A model generated the notes under the pieces. It saw only the letters and a list, made by a program, of their open reading frames with translations. It was not told where the DNA came from and made no database searches. This document shows positions 55,656 to 64,000 of a stretch of DNA of 64,000 bases, piece by piece; the stretch's first letter is position 1, and every line of letters begins with the position of its first letter. The position numbers and the translations under genes were made by a program. This DNA is from Acidiphilium multivorum AIU301 (GTDB lineage Bacteria; Pseudomonadota; Alphaproteobacteria; Acetobacterales; Acetobacteraceae), in contig NC_015186.1 in NCBI RefSeq assembly GCF_000202835.1, positions 992,001 through 1,056,000 on the forward strand, read 5' to 3'.

Positions 55656-56620
55656 GGCACTCGGAGAAGCTGGAGCATGGTCAGAACCGCCGCACGCGGG
55701 TCGAGATTGAGACCGTCGACCTCCGCCGCGATCCTGCCGAAGTCCTGCCAGAGGCGGGCGCGGCCATCAAGCGCCGGCGACGGTTTGGCACGGGCGGCGG
55801 CACGGGTTTCGGTGGCCAGGGCGGCGCGCAGCAGGTCGGCGAAGGTGGCGAAGCCGTCATCGGCGCGGGCGATCGTATCGGCGATGGCGGCGTCGCGCGC
55901 GGGCGGGAGCGGACCGGCGAGCGCTTCGCCCACGAGGCCGGCCAGGGCGAGGCCATCGGCATCGGCGAGGGACAAGGCGCGGCCGATCGAGCCTTCGGCC
56001 AGCGCGGCCAGGGCCGTGCGGCGTTCGGCGGGAAGGTCGGGCAGAGCGGCCGCGAGCAGGCTGCTGACGGTGTCGGCCGGCAGCGGGTCGAGGTCCAGCC
56101 GGCGGCAGCGGCTGCGGATGGTGGGCAGCAGGCGGCCGGGCGCGTGGCAGACCAGCAGCCAGATCGCCCGGGCCGGCGGTTCCTCGAGCAGCTTGAGCAG
56201 CGCGTTGGCGGCGTTGCGGTTCAGCGCCTCGGCCCCATCGACGATGACGACGCGCCACCCCCCCTCGCCCGGTGTGAGCCGCAGGAAGCGGCCGGCGGCG
56301 GCGACCGTGTCGACCACGATTTCGCCCTGCATCCGCTTGCGCTTCTCATCGTAGCGGCGCTCGATGACCAGAAGGTCGGCATGCGCGCCGGTGGCGATGC
56401 GGCGGAAGGCGGGATCGCGCGCGGGGAGCGACAGGTCTGGCGTGCGGGCGCCGGCGAGCAGCCACCGGGCGAAGCGGAAAGCGAGCGTGGCCTTGCCGAT
56501 TCCGGGCGGGCCGGCGATCAGCCAGGCATGGTGCAGGCGCGCGCCGGTCGCGGCGCGGAAGAGTTCGGCAACGGCGTCGTCATGGCCCCGAAGCTCGGGA
56601 TTGGCGCGGGGCGGCAGCAT
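55652..56620 (-). CDS. holB: DNA polymerase III delta-prime subunit
   Basis: HolB is part of the clamp loader that opens the sliding clamp. The 322-residue AAA+ protein has Walker A AGPPGIGKATLAFRFA, the delta-prime feature VVIVDGAEALNRNAANALLK followed by LLEEPPA, and the sensor region LLPTIRSRCRRLDL. The start is the ATG read from 56620 (MLPPRANPELRGHDDA), sharing one base with the tmk stop. Length and context (tmk-holB-metG) agree with the family. Confidence 0.93.
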   Translation of the reverse strand: MLPPRANPELRGHDDAVAELFRAATGARLHHAWLIAGPPGIGKATLAFRFARWLLAGARTPDLSLPARDPAFRRIATGAHADLLVIERRYDEKRKRMQGEIVVDTVAAAGRFLRLTPGEGGWRVVIVDGAEALNRNAANALLKLLEEPPARAIWLLVCHAPGRLLPTIRSRCRRLDLDPLPADTVSSLLAAALPDLPAERRTALAALAEGSIGRALSLADADGLALAGLVGEALAGPLPPARDAAIADTIARADDGFATFADLLRAALATETRAAARAKPSPALDGRARLWQDFGRIAAEVDGLNLDPRAAVLTMLQLLRVP

Positions 56621-57252
56621 CAGGCGATGGCGAGGCCGAGCCGGGCGCGGATGAGGCCGGCGAGGGTTTCGGTGACATCCTCGATCCCGCCGGCGGCATC
56701 GACCAGGACGCAACGATCCGGCTCGGCAGCCGCGATGGCGCGGAAGCCGTCAGCGACGCGGATGGCAAAGCCGGTATCGAACTGTTCGTAGCGGTCGGCG
56801 GCGCCGCCGCGGTGCGCCAGTCGCGCACGGGCGATGGCGTCCGGCAGGTCGAGGATCAGCGTGAGATCGGGCGTGGCGCCGATCATCGCGCCGAGGGTTG
56901 CGATCGCCGCGCGGTCCACGCCCAGGCCGTGGCCCTGATACGCCATCGTCGAGTCGGTGAAACGGTCGCACAGCACGACGGCGCCGTGTTCGAGCGCCGG
57001 GCGGATGATGGCCGCGACATGGTCGGCGCGGGCGGCGAAGACCAGCAGCGTATCGGCCAGCGGCGCGAAATGGCGCGCGGGGTCGAGCATCAGCGCGCGA
57101 ATCGCTTCGGCCCCGGGCGTGCCGCCCGGCTCGCGGGTGGTCAGAACCTCGTGCCCGGCGGCGCGAAGCCGGGCGGCAAGGCGGGCAATCTGCGTCGACT
57201 TGCCGGCCCCCTCCCCGCCTTCGAGCGTGATGAAGACGCCCTGCCGGCTCAC
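56620..57252 (-). CDS. tmk: Thymidylate kinase
   Basis: Tmk phosphorylates dTMP to dTDP. The 210-residue enzyme has the P-loop ITLEGGEGAGKSTQIARL, the DRx motif VVLCDRFTDSTMAYQGHG and the lid region RLAHRGGAADRYEQ. It overlaps rlpA by 4 nt and holB by 1 nt. In many alphaproteobacteria a D-Ala-D-Ala carboxypeptidase gene lies between rlpA and tmk; it is missing here. Confidence 0.96.
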   Translation of the reverse strand: MSRQGVFITLEGGEGAGKSTQIARLAARLRAAGHEVLTTREPGGTPGAEAIRALMLDPARHFAPLADTLLVFAARADHVAAIIRPALEHGAVVLCDRFTDSTMAYQGHGLGVDRAAIATLGAMIGATPDLTLILDLPDAIARARLAHRGGAADRYEQFDTGFAIRVADGFRAIAAAEPDRCVLVDAAGGIEDVTETLAGLIRARLGLAIA

Positions 57253-58136
57253 CGGACCACGATCTCGGCGCCGGCGACGCCGCGGTCGAGCAGCGAACGC
57301 AGCGCCGCATCGGCGGCGGGCGCGCTGGCATAGGGGCCGAGGCGCAGCGCATAGAGGGTGCGGCCGCCGGCGGATTGCGGGAGGATCGCGCCCGGCATGC
57401 CGGCGAGCCGCGCGCGCAGGTTCATGGCGTCGGTGGTGGACCCGAAGCCGGGGATTTCGACATAGAGCGGGCCGGGCGATGGTGGTGCGGTGCGCACCAC
57501 GCCGGACAGGCGCTCGACAGCGCCGGGGACGCCGGCCGGATGCGCGGTGGCTGGGCGGATCGTGCCGGAAACCGCGCCGGCCGAACCGCCGGCGCCGGGC
57601 GGCGGCGGCAGGGCGGCGGCGGCGACCGCGCCGACCGGCGCCGCCGTGAGATGGGGCCCGGCGCCAAGGCTGCCCTGCAACGCCGCCGAGCGCCCGGCGA
57701 GCAGTTGGACGCGGACCTCGGCGACGCCGTCCGCCGGCATGCCGAGCAGGCGCGCGACGCGGGGCGTGACCGCGACGATCCGCCCGGCCTGCATCGGTCC
57801 GCGATCGTTCACGCGGACGGCAAGACTGTGGCCGGTATCAAGATTGGTGATTCGCACGATCGAGGGCAGCGGCAGGACCGGGCTTTGGGCGGTCAGGCTG
57901 TCGGCGCGATAGGCCTCGCCATCGGCGGTGAGTCGTGCCGGGCCGGGGGCGATCAGGGTGGACAGGCCGGTGCGGTCGTAGTGGCCGAATACCCGCGGAT
58001 AATGCCATTGCCCGCCGGCGTTGTAGGGTTTCCCGACCGTGTAGCGGACGTGCTGCGCCGGCGGGGGGCGATGATGCAGCAGGCCGCAGCCGGCGAGTGC
58101 CAGCGCGGCCGCGAGCGGCAGGGTCGCGCGGATCAT
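57249..58136 (-). CDS. rlpA: RlpA-like lipoprotein with SPOR domain and altered DPBB active site
   Basis: This 295-residue lipoprotein (lipobox ALALAGC) has a double-psi beta-barrel (residues ~45-145) and a C-terminal SPOR domain (residues ~222-295, with PLYVEIPGFGSTTDAMNLRA), which binds denuded septal glycan. RlpA enzymes are lytic transglycosylases. The catalytic Glu (LTADGEAYRA) and Asp (VRVNDRGPM) are present. The usual ASWYG-F-G start and the TAAHRTLPFGT segment have become TGLSTLIAPG and TAQSPVLPLPS, so the active-site His is replaced. Activity is therefore uncertain. It is coupled by 4-nt overlaps to mltB and tmk. Confidence 0.85.
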   Translation of the reverse strand: MIRATLPLAAALALAGCGLLHHRPPPAQHVRYTVGKPYNAGGQWHYPRVFGHYDRTGLSTLIAPGPARLTADGEAYRADSLTAQSPVLPLPSIVRITNLDTGHSLAVRVNDRGPMQAGRIVAVTPRVARLLGMPADGVAEVRVQLLAGRSAALQGSLGAGPHLTAAPVGAVAAAALPPPPGAGGSAGAVSGTIRPATAHPAGVPGAVERLSGVVRTAPPSPGPLYVEIPGFGSTTDAMNLRARLAGMPGAILPQSAGGRTLYALRLGPYASAPAADAALRSLLDRGVAGAEIVVR

Positions 58137-59092
58137 GCGAGGATCCGGCGGCCGAGTTCGCCGACCGCGAGGGCGTAGAGATCGGACGGGTTGTAGCTGC
58201 GGATCGCACGGAAATTGCCGAAGGCGAGGAAAGCTTCGCCGTGCGGGCCATCCGGCAGCAGCAGGGAGGCCGGGGTGGTTGCCGGCAGTCGGCGAGCCGG
58301 TGCGAGGCGATGGACGCCGAGCGCCTGCCAGCGCGCCAGCGGCAGCGTGTGGCCGCGCCCGGCCAGCGCGGTGTCGAAATGCGGTGGAATCAATACCGGC
58401 TCGCTCGACGGCAGGCCGAGCCGCCAGTGCGACTTGCGCATGTAGTTGGCGATCGAGGCCAGGGTGTCGGGCACGCTGGTCCAGATGTTCGGCTGGCCGT
58501 GGCCGGAATAGCTGACCGCCGTGCTGAGGTAGATGCTGGGCATGAATTGCGGCTGCCCCATGGCCCCGGCCCAGGAGCCGCGCAACTCGGCAAGGCGGAT
58601 GTCGCCGCGGCTGACGATCCGCATCGCGGCGATGGCCTCGCGGCTGAAATAGGCGCTGTTCTTATACCAGGCGAGCGTGGCGAGAGCGTCGATCACGTTG
58701 AAATCGCCCTGGTAATGGCCGAAATCGGTCTCGATGCCCCAGATGCCCACGATCGGCGCGGCGGCGACACCGAAGCGGGCGCGGATGTGTTCGAGCAGTT
58801 CCCGGTGCCGTGCGAAGGCCGCCCGGCCCTCGGTCACCCGGGTTTCGGTCACGACACGGGCGCTGTATTGCGCCCAGGTCAGGGTGAATTCGGGCTGATG
58901 GGTTTCGTAATGGATCACGTCCTGGTTCGGCCTGAGGCCGGACAGGGCGGCGCCGGCAATCCGCCCCGGGATTCCCTCTTGCCGGGCGCGGCTTTCGAGT
59001 GTGTGGATGAAGGCCTCGAACCCCGCGGCGCGGGCGGGCCGGATCAGGACGGGGGCGAACGGCAGGGCGGCAACCACGAAGCGACGTTTCAT
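58133..59092 (-). CDS. MltB-family lytic murein transglycosylase
   Basis: This 319-residue periplasmic enzyme cleaves peptidoglycan glycan strands with anhydro-muramyl ends. A signal peptide (RRFVVAALPFAPVLIRPARA) has no lipobox. The catalytic Glu121 lies in IVGIWGIETDFGHYQG, with WAGAMGQPQFMPSIYL and the end FRAIRSYNPSDLYALAVGEL matching MltB family 3. No C-terminal peptidoglycan-binding domain is seen, so it is the short form. It starts the leftward operon with rlpA and precedes housekeeping genes tmk, holB and metG. Confidence 0.93.
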   Translation of the reverse strand: MKRRFVVAALPFAPVLIRPARAAGFEAFIHTLESRARQEGIPGRIAGAALSGLRPNQDVIHYETHQPEFTLTWAQYSARVVTETRVTEGRAAFARHRELLEHIRARFGVAAAPIVGIWGIETDFGHYQGDFNVIDALATLAWYKNSAYFSREAIAAMRIVSRGDIRLAELRGSWAGAMGQPQFMPSIYLSTAVSYSGHGQPNIWTSVPDTLASIANYMRKSHWRLGLPSSEPVLIPPHFDTALAGRGHTLPLARWQALGVHRLAPARRLPATTPASLLLPDGPHGEAFLAFGNFRAIRSYNPSDLYALAVGELGRRILA

Positions 59093-59134
59093 CGTGCCGT
59101 TCTGCCACGGTGCGCGCCCTCGCGGAAGGGCGGA

Positions 59135-59797
59135 TCAGGACAGGGCGACGTCCGAGGCGGCGAGTTCGACCAGGCGCTCTAGAATGCCGGGTTCCTGGGC
59201 GCCGGCGATCGCGGTCTGGCCGTCGATGATGAAGCAGGGGACGCCGTTGATGCCGAGGCGGTGCACGAAGAGATTGTCGGCATGGATCTGGTCGGTCGCC
59301 CGGTCGCCGGCGAGAAAGGCCGCGACGCGATCCCGCGGCAGGCCGTGCGCCGCCGCGAGGGCCGCGAGTGTTGCGGCGTCGCCGATGTCACGGCCTTCGG
59401 TGAAATAGGCGCGGAAGATCGCGAGGACCAGATCCTCGACGGGGCCGTGGTCGTGGGCGAAGCGGATCAGGCGGTGCGCATCGACGGTGCTCGGCGCGCG
59501 GCTGATTCGCGGAAAGGCGAGATCGAGGCCGTCCTCGGCGGCGATCGCGGCGACCGCCGCGTGGAACCGTCTTGCGCGCTCCTCATCGCCGAACTTGCGC
59601 GCCGTGTAGTCGGCGCGGCTGATGCCGGGGCGAGGCATGTCCGGATTGAGCAGGAACGGCCGCCATTGCGGCGCGATCGGCAGGTCCGGCCGGCTGGCGC
59701 GCAATTGCTGCAGGCGGTGAACGCCGAGATAGCACCAAGGGCAGACGAAATCGAAAACGACTTCGACCGTGATCCTCGGCAGGCGCGGCAAGACCAT
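59135..59797 (-). CDS. DsbA/FrnE-family thioredoxin-fold oxidoreductase
   Basis: This 220-residue protein has the active site FVCPWCYLG (Cys19, Cys22) and a cis-Pro in NGVPCFIIDG, with a helical insert between. It matches the FrnE/HCCA-isomerase branch of the DsbA family, which is cytoplasmic; no signal peptide is seen. Members act as disulfide oxidoreductases or glutathione-dependent isomerases; the substrate is unknown. The start at ATG read from 59797 is supported by position; GTG two codons upstream is possible. It lies 42 bp upstream of mltB on the same strand. Confidence 0.88.
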   Translation of the reverse strand: MVLPRLPRITVEVVFDFVCPWCYLGVHRLQQLRASRPDLPIAPQWRPFLLNPDMPRPGISRADYTARKFGDEERARRFHAAVAAIAAEDGLDLAFPRISRAPSTVDAHRLIRFAHDHGPVEDLVLAIFRAYFTEGRDIGDAATLAALAAAHGLPRDRVAAFLAGDRATDQIHADNLFVHRLGINGVPCFIIDGQTAIAGAQEPGILERLVELAASDVALS

Positions 59798-59871
59798 GTT
59801 CACGGATGCGGAGTCTAGCGGAAAGCGGGGCGCCGGCAAAGCAAAAGAGCGCGGATGCCGCCGTGAGCGCG

Positions 59872-61755
59872 CTAGACAGCGAGGCGGCGCCGGGAGGTCA
59901 CGCGCGGATCCGTGATGTTGCTGTAAGCGGAGATCGGCGACGGCCGGCCGAAAAGATAGCCCTGGATGGCATCGGCCCCGCAGTCGCGCAGGATGTCGGC
60001 CTGGCGTTCCGTCTCCACCCCCTCGACCACGACGGGCAGGCGAAGTCCCCGGCCGAGGCCGAGGACGGCGTTGACGATGGCGAGCGATTCCGATTCCTCC
60101 GCAAGATCGCGGACGAAGCTGCGGTCGATCTTGAGTTTGTTGAACGGAAAGGCCCGCAGCGTCGCGAGCGATGAATAGCCGGTGCCGAAATCGTCGATCG
60201 AAATGCCGACGCCGAGCGCCTTGATGCGCTGCAGCGTGTCGACCGCGCGGTCGAAATTGCGGATCAGCATCGATTCGGTGACCTCGATTTCCAGCCGGTT
60301 GGCCGGAAGCCCGGTCGTATTCAGGGTTTCGGTGATCACCGAGGCGAGATCGCCCTGCTGGATCTGGATCGGCGACACATTGACCGCGACGGTGAGCGGT
60401 ACCGCCCAGCGCGCGGCCTCGGCACAGGCTTCGCGCAGCACCCAGGTGCCGACCTCCTCCATCAGGCCGATGGATTCGGCGAGGCCGATGAACAGGTCGG
60501 GTGCTACGGGGCCGTGCGTCGGGCTGTTCCAGCGCAGCAGCGCCTCGAAGCCGCTGCAGAGCGACGACCGCATGCAGAACATCGGCTGATAGACCAGCGA
60601 CAGTTCGCGATGCTGCAAGGCGAGGCGCAGATCCTGCTCGAGCGCGCGGCGCTTCTGCCACTCGGACTGGACCGACGCGTCGTAGAAGCCGAGGGTGTTC
60701 GGGCGTTCTTTCTTGATGACGTGCAGGGCCTGGCTGCTATGGGCGAGCAGCGCGCCCGGCGTCATGCCGTCGAAAGGGTGCAGCGCGATACCGACCGAGG
60801 CCGAAATGCCGATTTCGCGGCCATCGGCGAGGACGATGGGATCGGCGATCGTGCGCAGCAGGCGGCGGGCCAGGGTTTCGACCAGTTCGGGCTGTTCGCA
60901 CCCGGCCTGGACCACCACGAACTCGTCACCGCCGATGCGGGCCACGAGATCGGACTCGCGCACCTGGCGGGCGATCCGCCCGGCGATTTCGCGCAGCACG
61001 CTGTCGGCCACCGCGTGGCCGAACAGATCGTTGATGCCCTTGAAATCGTCGATGTCGAAGGTGAGCAGGGCGACGTTTTCGCGGCGGCGGCGGGCTTCGC
61101 CCAGGATCTGGTCGAGCCGTTCGAGGAGATGGGTACGGTTGATCAGGTTGGTGAGCGGATCGTGCGAGGACATGTAGCGGATCCGCTCCAGCGCCACCTT
61201 GCGGTCGGTGATTTCCTGGCAGATGCCGCGCACGGCGACGATGGCGCCGGTGTCGTCGGTCTCGGGCCGCATGTCGATCCAGAACCAGCGCCGTGCGCCC
61301 TCCTCCGCGCCACGGATGCGGATTTCCGCCGCGGCAGCCTGGCCGGTTTCGGCCACGGTGCGGAAGGTCGCGAGGAACGCCGTCCTGTCGGTCTCGTCCA
61401 TCTGTCCGGTCAGGACATCGAACAGCGGCACGAAACGATCCGGATCGGTGCCGAAGAGTTCGTGCATGTCCTCCGACCAGGAGGTGAGATGATCGTCGAG
61501 CCGAACGCGCCAGTTGCCGATCCTGGCGATTCGGTGGATGGTCCGCAGGTCTTCGAGGGCTTCGTTGGCGCAGCGGATGGAGCGGCGCGCCACGTCGAAT
61601 GCCATGCCCGCCGCGAGGTTGAACCGGCGGATGGCCGGATCGTCGGCTCCCGCGTGAAGATCCCGCGCGAGATCGGCCGAGGCATGGATGAAGGTTTCGT
61701 GGAGGCGGTCGATCTCGGCCGGATCGACGCAACCCGCCTGGAGTTTCTGCCCCAT
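59872..61755 (-). CDS. PAS-GGDEF-EAL c-di-GMP signalling protein
   Basis: This 627-residue cytoplasmic protein has an N-terminal helical part, a PAS domain (residues ~70-185, with WRVRLDDHLTSWSEDMHELF), a GGDEF domain (residues ~195-360) and an EAL domain (residues ~370-620). The GGDEF motif is intact (275-279) and an RxxD inhibitory site (RESD, 266-269) is at the correct distance. The EAL domain keeps EALLRW (404-406), VAVNVSP, EVTES, DDFGTGYSS, KIDRSFV and EGVET, so both synthesis and hydrolysis of c-di-GMP are plausible. PAS input is unknown. I start it at the ATG read from 61755; upstream the frame is unconserved. Confidence 0.93.
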   Translation of the reverse strand: MGQKLQAGCVDPAEIDRLHETFIHASADLARDLHAGADDPAIRRFNLAAGMAFDVARRSIRCANEALEDLRTIHRIARIGNWRVRLDDHLTSWSEDMHELFGTDPDRFVPLFDVLTGQMDETDRTAFLATFRTVAETGQAAAAEIRIRGAEEGARRWFWIDMRPETDDTGAIVAVRGICQEITDRKVALERIRYMSSHDPLTNLINRTHLLERLDQILGEARRRRENVALLTFDIDDFKGINDLFGHAVADSVLREIAGRIARQVRESDLVARIGGDEFVVVQAGCEQPELVETLARRLLRTIADPIVLADGREIGISASVGIALHPFDGMTPGALLAHSSQALHVIKKERPNTLGFYDASVQSEWQKRRALEQDLRLALQHRELSLVYQPMFCMRSSLCSGFEALLRWNSPTHGPVAPDLFIGLAESIGLMEEVGTWVLREACAEAARWAVPLTVAVNVSPIQIQQGDLASVITETLNTTGLPANRLEIEVTESMLIRNFDRAVDTLQRIKALGVGISIDDFGTGYSSLATLRAFPFNKLKIDRSFVRDLAEESESLAIVNAVLGLGRGLRLPVVVEGVETERQADILRDCGADAIQGYLFGRPSPISAYSNITDPRVTSRRRLAV

Positions 61756-62030
61756 CAGCGGAGCGTTCCGGGGCGGCCGGGCGAGATGCGGCCGGAGGGC
61801 GACGCCAAGCGGGGGGCGGCTTCGGGCGGTATGAGACCGCGCGCCAGGAAGCCATTGCTGGCACAATCTTCTATCGGGGCCGCAATGAAACCGATCATGA
61901 AAATCCTGGATCTCCGAACGGGCGGAATTCTGATTTCCTTATGCCTTTCAAAGATGAACAAAACGTTTCTGCAATTCATGACAAAGTGGTGTGGCACTTG
62001 ACTTGCCGGCGCGACCGACCCATCGTCGTC
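61756..62030. promoter_or_regulatory. Gap with candidate thiC promoter
   Basis: No gene is supported between the GGDEF-EAL start and the riboswitch. The stretch 61890-61990 is less GC-rich. TTGACT at 61998-62003, 17 bp from CATCGT, could be a promoter whose transcript begins near the riboswitch; the -10 is poor. The leftward GGDEF-EAL gene must also be read from here. Confidence 0.35.
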
Positions 62031-63995
<1,965 letters not shown>

Positions 63996-64000
63996 AGCCA

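Overview
The window is GC-rich (roughly two thirds G+C) chromosomal DNA of an alphaproteobacterium. The gene blocks (lysC/ptsP, hisS-prfA-prmC-DUF4167, mltB-rlpA-tmk-holB-metG), the RodZ type and a CtrA-like box before fliM fit Rhodospirillales. A relative of Acidiphilium in the Acetobacteraceae is my best guess, not a proven assignment. Genes are packed tightly, with many 1-8 nt stop/start overlaps (ATGA, TGATG, GTGA) that imply translational coupling. I saw no tRNA or rRNA genes, insertion sequences, prophage or CRISPR arrays.

1-13.4 kb, housekeeping. The 5' part of murJ, a CHAP-domain lipoprotein and a tyrosine-phosphatase-like gene come first. A leftward block follows: lysC, a nitronate monooxygenase-like gene, ptsP, rodZ, ispG, hisS, prfA, prmC and a DUF4167 gene. 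ubiG is divergent from lysC.

13.3-40 kb, choline-O-sulfate and glycine-betaine catabolism in two converging arms. The rightward arm holds betC (choline sulfatase), a GlxA/AraC regulator, gbcA-gbcB (betaine demethylase), a second GlxA/AraC regulator, dgcA-dgcB (dimethylglycine demethylation) and etfA-etfB-like genes. A LysR regulator diverges from betC. The leftward arm holds a small multidrug-resistance transporter, choX-choW-choV (choline ABC importer), betB, betA, soxB-soxD-soxA-soxG (sarcosine oxidase) and sdaA (serine to pyruvate). Together they encode uptake of choline, release of choline from its sulfate ester, oxidation to betaine and stepwise demethylation to glycine. With a serine hydroxymethyltransferase encoded elsewhere, carbon would flow to pyruvate. 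Where the arms meet lies a 4 x 53-bp tandem array of hairpins.

40-48.3 kb, transport. An outer-membrane porin-like gene with a terminator precedes a six-gene overlapping operon: binding protein, two permeases, ATPase, inositol-monophosphatase-type phosphatase and class III phosphodiesterase. I infer import and stepwise hydrolysis of a phosphodiester. A convergent MarR-GNAT fusion follows.

48.6-52.9 kb, cell surface. A lipoprotein with 20 unbroken collagen-like Gly-X-Y triplets, rich in Gly-Ala-Thr, is followed by a GT2 polyprenyl-phosphate glycosyltransferase, a TVP38/VTT membrane protein and a convergent GT39 membrane glycosyltransferase. This could be a small glycosylated-surface-filament system and is my leading candidate for something undescribed.

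53-64 kb. A stand-alone fliM is followed by the leftward mltB-rlpA-tmk-holB-metG operon, whose rlpA has an altered catalytic domain. A DsbA/FrnE-like oxidoreductase, a PAS-GGDEF-EAL protein and thiC behind a TPP riboswitch complete the window.
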